DNA of 64,000 nucleotides from Halichoerus grypus (GCF_964656455.1 NC_135718.1:128999093-129063092), one strand, 5' to 3'. Positions 10,001 to 22,790 are shown, counted from the stretch's first letter. Notes: generated by a model from the letters alone, not told the origin. Program-made: numbers and translations.

Positions 10001-12640
10001 CGTTTACAGTGGATTAGATGTGATTCCCTTCCCTCTCCCCCCAGCCCCCCCCCCCCCAGCCTGCCTGCCCCAGCCTGGGCTGGCTCCTGTGCACGGGGAG
10101 GGAGGCCGTCGGTGTAATTTGATTAGTTTTCATTTCTCAGCAGCCCCCGTGGGGCAGGGGAGGTGGGGGAGGACACACATTCTCCTCTCATCTGCTCCTT
10201 TCAATTACTCCTAGCCAGGCGGCCTGCCTGCTTTCCCCTTGCTAGTCCCAAAGAAGTGGGGGGGGGGAGCCGAGGGGAGGGAAAAAGGAAGGGCAGGGTT
10301 CAGGCTGGAAGGGGACTGAAGAAGTCAATGTGTCCATCCCCCTGCCTCCTGACAGCACTTAACCAGCATCCATCCATCAGAAGCATGAGACCACTTCAAA
10401 TTCGGGGCGTGTTTGGGGGCTCAATGTCCAGGGTGAGAAGGAACATGGACTTCTGGGTTTCCAAAGCAGCCTGGACATCTTAGGTCTCATAGGTCTCCTG
10501 TAACGGGGGAAATTGAGGCAAGAAGAATTTTTTGGTCCTTTTGGCAGGGGTCAGAAGTTTTCCCTTTGACACAGCTGGTCAGGGGCAGAGCAAGAATGAG
10601 GACTTACAGGCTACCCCTCGCCACCTTCCCCGCAGGAGCAAGGTCAGGATCTATTAAATCCTCTGTCTCCTTCCTCTCTCCCTCTGGATCATTTATCCAT
10701 CCTTCTGTGTTGCCTCTTCAACTCTGTTTACTGTCCCATCTGGGCACCCAGCTCTTCCTGGCTGCTTACTGTGGGTGGGGTGGGAGGGAGAGAAAGCAGA
10801 GCCCTCCAGACTCACTTTGAATCTCGCCTCTCCTTGACCACCTGGTGTGGTGGTTCTGCATCTTCTCGTCTAAGCAATCAGTTTTACACGTAGCATGTAG
10901 GTCTCAAATGTCGGTGGGAGGAAGGACTACTACATCTTCAGGCTTCTCAGTCCATGGTCACCTCTCAGCAGAGGGTTTGGGGTCTGAGAGGACCAATGCT
11001 CCCAAGACTGTGGGCTGGCCTGAGAGACCAGCAGTGAACAAGCTCAGCCCTAGGGCTGAAGAGTTACAGGGATGCCCCAGGCAGGGTCTCTGCCCTCAAG
11101 GACCTGACCATTAGTAGACCCCAGTGGTCACCTAGTTCCCCCCAACCCATGATGCCTGAATCCCCTTCACGGGTGGCCACTGCCCAGCTGCTGCTGACCT
11201 CACAGGGCAGCCCGTTCCACTGATGTGCAGCTCTGGCCACAGGGAGGCCTTCTGGATTTTGGACTGTGATGTGCTCCCCAAAAATCCTTTGGTCCCGTTT
11301 TTTCTCTAGGGTCCTGTGGATTAAGTCTAATCCCTCCTCCACTTGACATTTGAGATTGATGTTGTAAGTTCCAACCGGTGGCAATAAGAGGAGGAGGAAT
11401 GGTGCTGGGGACTCAGAGAGGACTTCTCAGGGGTGGTGAGACCCATATGGAGCTTGAAGGAGCCAGCTTTCTTGCCGCTCATGGTTTATGGTGAGGAGCC
11501 GGGAAAGTGCTGGTGTCTGTTTGGGGTAGGGACCAGAGATGAGGAGGGGTCGCAGCTGGGCAATAAAAAAAACCCAAGCATGTTGAGGGAAGCAGTGAGG
11601 TCTTCATTGGGTTCTTGGCCTTCCCAATGTGGCAGCAGGGGGGGCTCTGGTTTCTCAACTCTGCTTTGACCCTGCTTTGACCAGCTGGGCTGAAGAAGAA
11701 GTGCTATTTCTAACACACATCCCGCCAAGCAAAGAGAAAAGAAAAACCTTGCCTCGGTTTACACCCTAGTCCTATGAGCCCTGAGGAAAGAAGTGATGTG
11801 GAAGTTACTATGGAAACCGAAAAATTGCATCGTTTGGTCCTTTTGGGATACAATCTGTCTTGCCCCTAAACAGGTGTTCACATCCTCTAAAAATGGAAGC
11901 AGGAAAGCTGGGCTTGTTCTGATTTCCAGGATCTTACTATCTAGTTGGCGAGCATGGACGCCGAAATGTGAATGTTAAACTGTAATGTAAGAGAGAGCTA
12001 TTTTAATTCAGCAGGAAACATGGGGGCCGTGATCGATTGCAAATGAGTGGGCTCATCAACCCAGCATTTTGGGAGTTTATAGAAAGTCAAAATCACCAAA
12101 GTCTGGTCTCCGGGGAAGGCTTGAGGAGGAGGAGAGTGCTGGGCTGGCTCCTGGAGAACAGGTGGGATTTAGATGAGAAGAGAGGAGGGGAAGGTGGCTC
12201 TGGGCAGAGGGTTTGCACAGCTCTCGGGCTTCCGGTAAGTAGGCGATTCGACAAGTCTGTAAAGATGGGAGGAGGCCCAGCTGGACATGGGTGGACTCGA
12301 AAGCTGAGGCCATAGAAAACCATAGCAGTGATCCAGGAGTGAGGTGCTGAAGGTTCGAGCAACCCACTCAGAGGCGGGAGGATGGATTCCGCCAGGAGAG
12401 CGAGTGTGTTTCAGCTGGCAGAGGGCGTGCGTGCGCCTGTGTGCGAGAGGACCATGGTCTTTGTAGTAATGAAAGAGCACCTGGCACATGGAAACACCCG
12501 ATAAATATCGGTCCCTTTCCTTGCTTTGTCCTCTCCACTCCTGGCCTGTATCCCAGGCTATTGCCCTGGCTGTCACCGCCTCCAGGGGACCAGAAGAGCA
12601 GGAGTGGGGGAGGGAGAACCTGGCCCTACCCCAGGTGTGT
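10001..12640. other. upstream flank of MYOG, no gene seen
   Basis: Includes a TAAT-type stretch near 10113-10135 (gtgtaatttgattag), which could extend the MYOG regulatory region, a C-run near 10045 and a G-run near 10258. Otherwise ordinary single-copy-looking sequence. Short open frames carry nothing recognisable. Confidence 0.45.
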
Positions 12641-12644
12641 ATCT

Positions 12645-12860
12645 ATTTATTCACTCACTCTTTCAATCAAGAAACATGTGTTTCACACCTTGTGCTGGGT
12701 GTTGGGGTCACCGATGTGAATAAGAGGTGGTCTTTCTGCCTGCAGCATAGTCACAGTTGAGTAAGGAAGAGGAGTACACGAAGTTATCTAACGAAGGTAG
12801 GCAGTGTTAGCTGGTAAAAAGTGCCATGCTATAATCCAGAGAAAGAATTTACTAACTACG
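12645..12860 (-). repeat. L2 LINE 3'-end relic
   Basis: 'tatttattcactcactctttcaatc' followed by 'tgtgctgggtgttggggtcacc' and 'cctgcagcatagtcacagttgag' matches, with heavy divergence, the reverse complement of the L2 3' end. Confidence 0.55.
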
Positions 12861-14050
12861 CCCCTTCTTCGGCTGAACCCATTTTCCTAGGGGCCCACTC
12901 TGCGTCAGTCCCCGGGGCTGGGGCCGGACCTGGGTGAGAGCAGGAAATAGGCTCAGTACCTACTCTCTGGTGGAGGTGTGAGTTTAACCTTGTGTGTGTG
13001 ATGTTCGTCTCTAACCAAGGGTGAGGGCAGAGTTGGAAGGTTAGGGTGATCTTCTGTGTCTGGGTTTCAATGAAGCCCTGTCTGTAGATGTGTTTGTGTA
13101 TGTCTGTCCATGTAAGTGGCCTGAGGACCATGTCAGGGCCTAGCTGTGGGGCACAGACCCTCCTAGGACTGAGAAGATAGAGTGGCCCAGGCATCTCTGA
13201 CCTCAGAACCCTGATGGGGGAATTGGTCCTCTACCCACCTTGTTCCTCTTTCATAGCTGAGCTGTGGAGCAGCCGCATCTAGGGGCTTGGCCTTCCTCCC
13301 CTGCACACTCGTCCACCCCATGCAGGCTGCCCTCTGATGGATGGGAACACATTGGTGCCAAGCACAGAACAGCCTTTGTGCTCGGCCACCAGTGGTGATC
13401 CATCAGCTCTAACCTGACAGCAGGGCGTCGGGCCTTAATCCCCACCCCTGCTGGCTTGGGCACACAGGGCCCCCTGCCCCAACTGTAGCCTCCTCCAGCC
13501 GTCCTGCTCCTTCCAGAGGAAGCCCTTATCCCTGGCTGGGGCTCCAGGGCCAAGCTGTTTGTGCCCCCACCCTGTCTGTCTCAACTCAATTCTGTCTATT
13601 TGCATGCTGTGCTGATCTCATTTGCATGGTAGTAGTTGGGTTTCAGAATGCCCAGAAATCCCCTTCACCTGCCTCTCGGGTCCTTCCTTCCCCCTCTGCT
13701 ACACACCCAGCCCTACTCTCTGACTTCCGGTCCCTGCTGACCTGACAGGTGGGCTCACCTGGGCTGCCATGTTGCTTGGCCAACATCAAAGCGAGTTTCC
13801 CATTCTGGAGTCTCAAGTGCCTGGCAATAGAGAAGCAAAAAGGAGAAGAGTCTGGAAAGGGTGGGGGCTTCTGGCTTCTCCAAACAGGCCCCACTTTTTG
13901 TTTTCTTAGTCTGCGTCTCTGGGTGTTATGGATGAGAATTAGGTGGGGGTTGGTGGCAGGAATGTGTGTACATTTCTAGGACCTAGATGCATGAATGTGG
14001 CACACCAAACAGCTTGATTATTTGGGGAGCAGTAACCTCACAGCAGGGTG
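12861..14050. other. intergenic, nothing recognised
   Basis: No gene, RNA or clear repeat. Short open frames at 12856-13194 and 13251-13553 (minus) have no family signature. Confidence 0.4.
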
Positions 14051-14059
14051 AGAACCCAT

Positions 14060-14215
14060 CACAGAATCATAGAATGTCAGAGCTAGGAGGTAGCCTAAGG
14101 ATTAGCTAGTCCACCTTCTTTCTTCTACACACTGGGAAACTGAGGCCCAGAGGCGGGATGTGACTTGCCCAAGGGTGCACAGAGCACCAGTATCAGAAGT
14201 GTGAAGGGTTTTGGC
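14060..14215. repeat. ancient mammalian interspersed repeat (MIR-like, family uncertain)
   Basis: 'cagaatcatagaatgtcagagctaggaggtagcctaagg' (in part) and 'gggaaactgaggcccagaggcgggatg' form a phrase common in old mammalian repeats. A second diverged copy lies near 23,520-23,650. Confidence 0.45.
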
Positions 14216-15930
14216 TCTTGGACTGCCTGATTTGAGGCCTGGAGGCTGAATCCAGCTGTCTCCTTTCCCTCCCTGAGGCTGACAGGTGAGAAACATGCTT
14301 CACGTGAGTACATGCCTTCCAGGTGGGAGACAGTGAGGGAACTGGAGGTGTTCTAGGCTTCGAATGGAGAGTCCAGGAGACGTGGAGAGTTGAAGACAGG
14401 AAAAGGGGGTGAGACACTGGGCTGGGGAGACCGAGGGAAGCCTGGGGGTTTGAGACAGGAGGAGAGGTCTAGAGGCAGATGGGAGCCCCAACTGAGAGGT
14501 GAGGAGCAGGGGGGCCCTAGGCCTCCGGAGGCCACACATTGTTTCCATTGAGGACTGAGCATCAGATAACCACTGGGAAATCCGTCCCTGCCTGGAATCT
14601 GGAGCTCAGAGCCAGGCTCATTCATCAAGAATCTCTGGCCTTGGGGTGGGGGAAGGTATGGGCCTGGAGGCGGAAGGGAATGGGTCCCAGGGAGTGGGGG
14701 TCATGGGGGTGGTGATTGTTGGACACAAAGCACAGAGCTAGGTTTAAAAATAACCAGACCAGGTTTCAGCAGAGTGTGTGACCGTGTGAACCTGAGGGCC
14801 TTTGGAAAAATGGGTGAGGATTTCTTATGAGTATTCCATGTTCCTATGTGAGCTGGGCCTTCAGCTCTGGATTAAGACAAAGACTGTGAGGAAGTTAAGG
14901 GCAAGTGGAAGAAGAAACCCTGCATAAGGGTCAGGGCACAATGCTGTCATTTCTCCTCTCTGGTTCCCAGTTTCCCCATTTGTAAATCAAGATGCTGATC
15001 TGAATGATCCAAATGATCCTTTGAGAGGTTAACATTCTTTTTCTGACTCAGCATGTGGGTCTGGAGGAAGTGCTCATAGGGTCAGAGTAGGACTGTTTGG
15101 AGAGTTGTTTGAACTGGGCCTGGCCCTAGAGAATGGACTTGTAGGATCAGAGAGGGTAGGTTTCCTTGGATTTTTTGTCCTTTTCCCATCTCCACTTCTG
15201 CTCCCATACTCAGTCTCACTGAAAAGCAACCAGATGGTTCTCTGGACTCATTTCAGTCTCCCTAGAACTGGCTGGCATATATTTGTCATACTTGCCCTCA
15301 GACTTAGCCCCCCACCTAGCCCCCTTCCTTTCTAGTAACCACCCCCCCCCCCCCGCTTCTGCCTTCTCTGTGGATTCAGAAGCCTTCTGCCCTCCCTGTG
15401 GGTTCAGAAGCTGCCCCACCCCCTTCCACTCCATGGACAGCTTCTATTTCTGCCTCTTTGACAAGTTGTGACATATTTGGGAGCAGCTGCTGCCTGGGTG
15501 GAGATGCCTTTGCTTTTCTCCTGGCTCTGTCTTCTCCTCCCCAATACCTCTCCCAACAGCCACCCCTTCCCAGAATGTGCTGGCAGACCCTCCCTGCATT
15601 CCCCTCTGTGGAACTCAGACATCCAGCTTTTTCTCCGTTTCTACAGGAGTGGCCCAGGCTCTAGACTGATACAAAGGGAGCCTTCTGCGATAGAAAGTCA
15701 GGTGGCTGGGTGTGGGGGATAAGATCTCTTCTGCCAAGCCCCAATCTGTGTGGTTTGAAGCCCAAGTCGCTCTGGGCTTTATTTTTCTATCTTTAAGATG
15801 TGGGTGATGAATAATGTCTTCCCTGGCAACAGCAGGTAGTTTTGCCACCTGTTAACTGTAGGAACTTGGGAACTCTCCCTGTGCTATTAATCCCTTTACT
15901 CTTGTCTTCTCTAAAGATTTTATTTCAATG
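14216..15930. other. intergenic, nothing recognised
   Basis: Contains a C16-type run near 15,342-15,354 and a short MIR-like fragment near 14,960-15,030 (cagtttccccatttgtaaatc). No gene seen. Confidence 0.4.
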
Positions 15931-15989
15931 TGACCCACAGAGAAAAATCAGTCAATTGAAATGGATTCAGAAATGATAGGGAAGATAGA

Positions 15990-16200
15990 GGGGCACCTGG
16001 GTGGCTCAGTCAGTGGAGTGTCTGACTCTTGATTTTGGCTCAGGTCATGATCTCAGAGTCGTGGGATGGAGCCCTCGCGTTGGGCTCCTCGCTCAGCGGG
16101 GAGTCTGCTTGAAGATTCTCTCCCTCTGCCCCTCCCCCTGTGTGCATATGTGTGCTCTCTCTCTCTCAAATAAGTAAATCGATCTTTTTTCTTTTTTTTA
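15990..16200 (+). mobile_element. SINEC (CAN-SINE) insertion with target-site duplication
   Basis: tRNA-Lys-derived head (ggggcacctgggtggctcag), CT-rich middle, A/T-rich tail. Flanked by a 22-bp duplication, 15,968-15,989 and 16,201-16,222, with one mismatch. Inserted into the L1. Confidence 0.92.
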
Positions 16201-16361
16201 CAGAAATGATAGGGAGGATAGAATTAGCAGGTAGGGCCATTAAAAGAGCTATTATAAATATGCTCAGTATGTTTAAGGATTTAAAGAAAAACATGAACAT
16301 AATGAAGAGAGAATTAGAAGATACAAAAAGGAATTACAGTTTCACTGGATAGGATTATAGA

Positions 16362-16750
16362 TTAGTCTGCTTTTGTTGCCTAACAAAATACCATAGACAG
16401 AATGGAAAGCAGAAATTTATTTCTCACAGTTCTAGAGGCTGGAAGTTTGAGATCAGGGTGCCAACATGGTTGGGTTCTGGTGAGAGCTCTCTTCCTGGTT
16501 TACAAAAGGCTGCCTTCTTGCTGTGTACTCACATGGCCTTTCTTCAGTGCACGTGTGTATATATAGAGAGAGATCAAGCTCTCTGGTGTTTCTTCTTGGA
16601 AGGGTTGCTAATCCCATCAGACAAGGCTCTCACCTTGATGACCTAATTACCTCTACAAAGCCCTGTCTCCAAATACCATCACACTGGGGGCAAGGGCTTC
16701 AACATATGAATATTGGGGAGAACACAAACATTCAGTACATTATATATTAA
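16362..16750 (-). mobile_element. LTR-type repeat (MaLR/MLT1-like), minus orientation
   Basis: Contains 'aaataccatagacag', 'gaaatttatttctcacag', 'tctagaggctgg', 'tcacatggcc' and 'taccatcacactgggg', which together are the reverse complement of the element at 24,961-25,351. The ends are too diverged to show a clean duplication. Family name is from memory and uncertain. Confidence 0.65.
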
Positions 16751-18014
16751 TAGCAGATTAGATGTTGCAGAAAAAAGTTCACTGAATCTGAATACAAAGC
16801 AATAGAAATATCCAAAATGAAACACAGAGAAAAATAATATATAAAAAAAGTTTCACTGACCCATGGGACAATATCAAGGAGACTAACATACAGGTAATTG
16901 AAGTACCAGAAAGGGGCAGAAAAATGTTGGAAGAAATAATGGCTCTAAATTTTCCAAATTTGATGAAAACTATAAACTCATAAATCTAAATCATTTATCC
17001 CCAAAAGGATAAACACAAAGAAAACCGCACCATGGCACGTCATAATCAAATTTCCAAAAACTGGTGGTAAAGAGAAAATTTTAAAAGCAGTCAGGAAAAA
17101 GAGGCCCACTATATATAGGAGAATCAATATTGATTTATCATCAGATACTATGAAGGCCAGAAGACAATAGAACAGCATCTTTAAAGTGCTAAATGAAAAG
17201 AAAAGCCTTCCATATCCAATAAAAATATCTTTCAAGAATGAAAGTGAAGTAAAGACTTTTTCAGACAGAGAATAGCTGGCAGAATTTATCACCAGGAGAT
17301 AGTTACTATAATAAATGTTAAAGGGAGTTCTTTAGGCAGAAGGAAAATGATACAAGATGGAAACTTGAATCTGCAGAAAGGAGTGAGGAGCATCAGAAGT
17401 GCTGAGCATGTGGGTCATATGAAAAGAATTAAACTCCACCCCCAAGAAATTTAAAAATTTCTTTAAAAGATAGTTGCCTATTTAAGGCGAAAATAGTAAC
17501 CTTGTGCTGTAGGGTATATAATATAAGAATAGAATGTATGAGATCAATAGCACAGAGAATGGGAGGTGGGAAATAGAATTATACTGTTATAAGGTTTCTA
17601 CATTATATGTGAAGAAGTATAGTATTATTTGAGGGTAGAGTGTGAGAAGTTAAAGATGCATATTGTTAACACTAGAGGAACTTCTAAAAAATAAAATGTA
17701 GACCTACAGCTAATAAGCCAATACTAGAGTTAAATGGGAATATTAAAAAAATATTCTGTTAATCTACAAGAAGACAGGAAAAGAGACAAAGAGGAACAGA
17801 CAGCAGATGGGACAAATTGAAAACAATTTGCAAGATGGTAGATTTACCCCCAACTATATCTATAACTGCATTAAATGTAAATAGTACAACTGGATAAAAA
17901 GCAATATCCAACTACAGGCTGTCTACAAGAAATTAACTTAACATGTAAAGACAGATAGGTTGAGAGTAAAATGATGGAAAAACACATACCATGCAAACAC
18001 TAATCAAGAAGTAT

Positions 18015-18137
18015 TGGGGTGCCTGGTTGTCTCAGTCGGTGGATCGTGTGACTCTTGATCTCGGGGTTGTGAGTTTGAGCCCCATGTTAAGGTGTAAAGA
18101 TTACTTAAAATAAAAAATCTTAAAAAAAAGAAAAAGA
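18015..18137 (+). mobile_element. SINEC, short older copy
   Basis: 'ggggtgcctggttgtctcagtcggtgga...tcttgatctcggggttgtgagtttgagcccc' (in part), then an A/T-rich tail with no long CT-rich middle. Lies inside the L1 fragment. Confidence 0.85.
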
Positions 18138-18364
18138 AGGGTGGAGTGGCTGTATTTGTATCCAGAAAAAGTAGATTTCAGAACAAGAAATATTACCAGG
18201 GATAAAGAGAGACAGTACATGATAAAGGGGTCAGTTCATCAATAAGACATATTAATTTTTGAATGTCTGTGCACCTAATAATAGACCTTCAAAATAGATG
18301 AAGCAAAAAACGATAAAACTACAAAGGAAAACTAGATAAATCCAAAATTTTAGTTAGAAATTTC

Positions 18365-18510
18365 ATTTTTGAAAAATTTTTATTTTTTAAGTACGCCCCA
18401 TGCCCAGCGTGGAGCCCAACATGGGGCTCAAACTTACAGCCCTGAGATCAAGACCTGAGCCGAAATCAAGAGTTGGATGGTTAACTGACTGAACCACCCA
18501 AGCACCCTCG
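18365..18510 (-). mobile_element. SINEC, minus orientation, older copy
   Basis: 'cccaacatggggctcaaact', 'ctgagatcaagacctgagcc' and 'gaaccacccaagcaccc' form a reverse-complement CAN-SINE. Confidence 0.85.
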
Positions 18511-18814
18511 TTAGAGATTTCAAAGATCCTTTTTCAGTAATTCACAGAACAAGTAGGTAAAATTAATATGGAAATAGAAGACTTCACTCATTCCATTGAT
18601 TTGCTAACTGATGTTTGTAACAAGTGGCACATGGAACACTGACCAAGGTAGATCATATGCTGGGCCACTGAAAGTCTCAGTAGATTTAAAAATACCATAG
18701 TAAAGAGCATGTGCTCTGACCGCAATTCAATTAAATTGGAAGCCAGTAACAGAAATTTCTAGAAAATCCCCCCAGATATTTGGAAGTTAAACTTTTAAAT
18801 AACCCATGGATCAT

Positions 18815-19020
18815 TACTTACTGATCCCTTTCTGTCATGCCCTGTGCTAAGTGCTAGGTAAACTGTGTCTCACTTAATCCTCACAATAATCCCCACAAAA
18901 TAATTACTATTATCACCATTTTGCAGATGAGGATCCGGAGCCCAGAGAGGGTGGGCAGCTGGTAAATTATAAAGCCAGGACCAGAAACTCAGATCCGTCT
19001 CATGCCAAAGCCCAGCTCAC
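18815..19020 (-). repeat. MIR SINE relic
   Basis: 'tgccctgtgctaagtgctag', 'cttaatcctcacaataatcc', 'accattttgcagatgagg' match MIR in reverse orientation. Confidence 0.8.
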
Positions 19021-19640
19021 AATCAGTTATGTTTTCAACAGTCAACTCGTTAGAGCATTTGAGATGGACACCCCAAATAGCACTGTGCTGGGAGAGCCCT
19101 GTTGGGCCTGGGGTGGGGGTGCGTGGCTGTGCTGTTCACAGGTTGCTTGCCTCCTCTCAGCTCCCCATCCCCGGTCTCACCCCCAGGCTTGGTGCTCAAG
19201 AACCTTCCGTGTGGAAAGTTTCACATTGCATGTTCCCTTGTGCTCTTGCCCACCCAAATTCGGCTCCCCTGCCCCCAGCCAGCTCTCTCCATGGCAACCT
19301 CACTGGCCTTTTGCAGGTGCTCCACCCAAACTCTTTCCAAGTGCTCCTGGTCTTCCTCTTCCAGGGGTCCTACTTCTACTGCCCCCCTCCTGGTGCCCCC
19401 TTCCTGGCGCCCCCATCCTGGCTCCCCCATCCTGATCTCAGTGGGCCTGCTCTCTGCTTCAGGCCTTTCTGGAACTTTATCCCCGGGCACTCAGTTCCAA
19501 GCAAGACCTGAGACACTATGCTCCTCGGACAGCCTTCTCAGACCAGACCCACTGTCGCCAGTCGCCTGGAATCCACGGTGATCAGAGTATCCCCAGACTG
19601 TCCAGCACTGCTCAGTGGCTTGCTTTTTCTTGGTCTTTTA
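19021..19640. other. intergenic, nothing recognised
   Basis: GC-rich and open in several overlapping frames (for example 19,002-19,511 plus), but none shows a known domain or codon signature. Confidence 0.35.
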
Positions 19641-19644
19641 CTTA

Positions 19645-19870
19645 GGAGACCTTGAGCCAGACTGCCTGGCTTGTAATCCTGGCATTGTCACTTTTGAGCT
19701 TTGTGACCTTATATAAGTGACTTGACCTCTCTGTGCCTCTACTTTGGAATTCTTTTAATAAGGATAAAAATAGGACCTGTCTCATGGAATTGTTGTATAG
19801 ATTAAATGGGTTCATATTTATAAAGTGCTTGGCACTTAGTGTCTACTCAGTTAATTTAGGTCCGTTATTA
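19645..19870 (+). repeat. MIR SINE relic
   Basis: 'cagactgcctggcttgtaat', 'gacttgacctctctgtgcct', 'gtgcttggcacttagtgtc' follow MIR in forward order. Confidence 0.85.
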
Positions 19871-20559
19871 TTACTGAGCCTGCCTTCGGTCCTTGTCTCC
19901 TCCATCAGACTGGGAGCTCCCTGAGAGCAGCAGTAGTGTTTTTTTCTATCACTCTATCATCCTGGGAGCCCTCTGGGGAGAGGGGCTGCATCTTCCCTAA
20001 TGAGCCGGGGGCTCCCCGAGGGCACAAAATGTGTCTCTACCATTAGACAGGGACTGTGTCTGTGTCCTCAGGCTCTGAATGTCCCTCTTTGCTTGCCCCT
20101 CTGTTCTCAGGACAGGGACGTGAATGCGGCAGGCCCAGGGGAGCCCCCAGGAGGTGAGGATATTGCAGGGAGGGGCCCTGTTGAGGGAGCCACGTAGACA
20201 GATTCCTACCCAGGGCAGGGTGGCCCCCAGAGAGAGTTGGGCGGCTCTTGGAATGACGTCACAAGGCAGCCTCCAAGGGTTACTTCTGTCCTCAGGAAGG
20301 GACCAGCCAGGAATTATCCCAAAACCTTCTGTCCATGTCCACCACTGAGGTCATCAGCCCTCGGCACAACCTTATTCCTTTCTCTCCATCGGAAGATGGG
20401 AAATGTGGCTGGCATGGGGTAAAGAACAGCCCGAGATGCCATTGTATCCTGCGCTGCCGCTTGCTAGTTGTGTGGCCTTTTATTCATTTACTATCTTGGA
20501 GGCTTACTTTCACAGACAAAATGCTAATTAGAAAACCTGTTTCTCCGGGCATATCATAT

Positions 20560-20600
20560 ACTCAGTAAATGTTTGTTGAATGAATGAATGAATGAGTGTT
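20560..20600 (+). repeat. 3' end of an L2/MIR relic with (GAAT)n
   Basis: 'ctcagtaaatgtttgttgaa' followed by tandem tgaa units is the shared L2/MIR 3' end. Confidence 0.6.
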
Positions 20601-20929
20601 TGTTTCCTTTCTTTTGGGGGCAAGGGTTAGGGAGTGGTGCAACCAGCCAGGCTTCTGGTAAGTTGAATTCTAGCATCTGCGGGCTGAACAGGTCATTGAG
20701 ATGACATTTAGTCCATTCCCAGCCTTTAATCCATCCCAGGCACACACTTATATAAGCTCCCAAAATGGAACCCTTGGGAATGCATTCCCATGCTTTGGCC
20801 ATGAGAAAATCCCTTCTAACATCACTTCACCCCCTCCCTACCCCACCCTTAAGGGCACATCATAGGCGTGTCTTGTCATGGACTCTTTTCTGTAGCTGGG
20901 ATGAGGAATGTGGTGTACCTCCCTGAGTT

Positions 20930-21300
20930 GAGAGTCAGGACATCTGTATTCTACTCCTAGCTCTGCAGCTAACTCCTATGTGGCCTTGAGAAATGGAAGC
21001 TAGTATTTGCTGAGTCTCTACTGTGCGCTGGACACAGTGCTAAGTGGTCTATGTACGTTACCTCCCTCATTTCTCACAAGTATGTGGAGTGAAGACAGAG
21101 TCCCTGTTTTACTAAGGGAAACCTGAGGCTCAGAGAGGTTAAGGAACCTGCATCAAATCACACAGCTTATAAATGAGGAGTTCCTGTCTCTGACTCCATA
21201 GTTTCTTTCCATGGTGCTAGGCTGACTTCTCTAGGGGCCTCCGTGTCCTGATCTGTAAAACAAGGGGATTGGATTCAGTGTTCCGGAAGGTCCCTCCCAG
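20930..21300. repeat. MIR relics in both orientations
   Basis: A forward piece (20,930-20,995, 'ctactcctagctctgcagct') abuts a reverse piece (21,000-21,200, 'gtgctaagtggtctatgtac' and 'ctgaggctcagagaggttaa'). A further forward-like tail follows (21,230-21,300). Confidence 0.65.
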
Positions 21301-22309
21301 CTTTGGCATTTTGTCACCCCCTGCTCAAGACCTCTGGAAGGTTCTTAGGAAATTGGTACTTAGCTTCCTGGCTTGGCTTCCCTGCCCTTCCCCGACCTTC
21401 TCTTTTGTTTGTCTGTCCCTGGGCCCTCCTCACAATCCTCTTCAGTAAGTTGGTGTGAGACAAGAAACCAAATGTTTCCCTGTAGTTGGGGCAGATCCAT
21501 CTGCTGCGTTCCCCGAATAGCGGGCTGTGGGAACACTGCGTTCTGCCCTCCGGCCCTAGTGCCTGGAGTGTTTTCCCTGAGCAATACTGCCTGTTTGCAT
21601 TCCCCTCTCTGTGGGGGCTTGGGCCAGCCCAAGGCAGGACCCATTTGCTTTTCTGCGACTGAAAGCAGATGGCCTCCTGGTGGTAGGGGTGGGGTTGAGT
21701 GGACTTGCTTCCCAGGCCCAGGGATTTTTCCTCTGTAGGCTGTTTTCATTCCTAAAGTGCCAAGCCTTGCACCCTCAGACCACTGATGGAGTTCACTAAC
21801 TCGCATGCTCCATGCCCTCACTCCATCTTGGCTCCCCTGCAGTGGACATAGAGCCCTGACTTCGGATTTTTAGCCATGGCTTCTCTCAGCCTATGGTTTG
21901 CTTTTCTGCATTTATAGATAGGCAAGTTGAGGCCTTGGGAGGTGGGTCAGGAGCTCGGGCTGGGACAGGAACTCATGCACCCACCCTTCCCCAACTGGGC
22001 TGGACTCCCCACCCCTGTCTTTCAATAGGGCTGCTTTCCCAACACTGTGTCTGGCTTCCCAAGTCTCCAGTTGCCTATTTCTCATCTTTCTTGGCTGGAA
22101 CCAGATTTTTAAAAGAGACTGTTTCCTTTGTTGGCTAATGAGCTCTCACACTTCCTGGTCCAGGGGTGAGGAGCAATGTTTTCTTAGAATCCCAAACCCA
22201 GAGGCAGCTGCCTTCTCCATCTCATGTTGCCTGGTTGGCATTGGCTGGTCAGGGGAAGCACCCTGGGTCCAGAGCAGGATTGACTCAGGGGGACAATGTG
22301 ACTGTCATT
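21301..22309. other. intergenic, nothing recognised
   Basis: Open frames at 21,360-21,821 (minus) and 21,373-21,738 (plus) overlap each other and resemble nothing known. Confidence 0.35.
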
Positions 22310-22790
22310 CCTAGGTCATCATCAACAACTACCTCACCATTTAGGACTTTCCTGTTTACCAGGCACTGTGATAAATGCTTTATACACACAAACTATTTGG
22401 TCCCTACAATAATTCTATGAAGTAAGTATTATTACGTCAATTTTCAGACTGGGAGTCATGGTTAAGAAATTTGTTAACGGGGGCGCCTGGGTGGCTCAGT
22501 CATTAAGCGTCTGCTTTTGGCTCAGGTCATGATCCCAGGGTCCTGGGATCGAGCCCCACATCGGGCTCCCTCCTCTGCGGGAAGCCTGCTTCTCCCTCTC
22601 CCACTCCTCCTGCTTGTGTTCCCTCTCTCGCTGTGTCTCTCTCTGTCAAATAAATAAATAAAATCTTAAAAAAAAAAAAAGAAATTGTTAACAGTACTAA
22701 TAGAAGGTGGAGGCAAGAATAGAACCCAACCTGGCAAACTCCAAAGTTGGTGGACAGTCTCCTCCATGAATGTCTCCTATCTCAGGCTCC
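22310..22790 (-). repeat. MIR relic split by a SINEC
   Basis: Left part 'accaggcactgtgataaatgc...gaagtaagtattattacg' (in part) and right part 'ggcaagaatagaacccaacc' are one reverse-oriented MIR interrupted at 22,479-22,680. Confidence 0.7.
22479..22680 (+). mobile_element. SINEC insertion (bear/seal-type)
   Basis: Head 'gggggcgcctgggtggctca', middle with 'cctgcttgtgttccctctct', tail (aaat)n plus aaaatctt and an A-run. Target duplication of the kind aagaaattTgttaac / agaaattgttaac on either side. Inserted into a MIR. Confidence 0.92.

Larger units (their letters stand above)
15931..18800 (+). repeat. L1 LINE fragment, sense, broken by later insertions
   Basis: Colinear with old mammalian L1: an ORF1-side segment (tcagaaatgataggg..., 'gagctattataaatatgctc', 'gacccatgggacaatatcaagg'), then 'caagaatgaaagtgaagtaaag', 'gggagttctttaggcagaagg', and an ORF2 endonuclease-side segment ('accatgcaaacactaatcaag', in part, and 'tattaccagggataaag'). 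No frame is intact. Interrupted by a SINEC at 15,990-16,200, an LTR near 16,362-16,750, and SINECs at 18,015-18,137 and 18,365-18,510. Confidence 0.8.

Noticed and set aside
15990..16140. tRNA-like heads of SINECs as possible tRNA genes
   Set aside because: They are CAN-SINE heads with CT-rich middles, A-rich tails and target duplications, not free tRNA genes.
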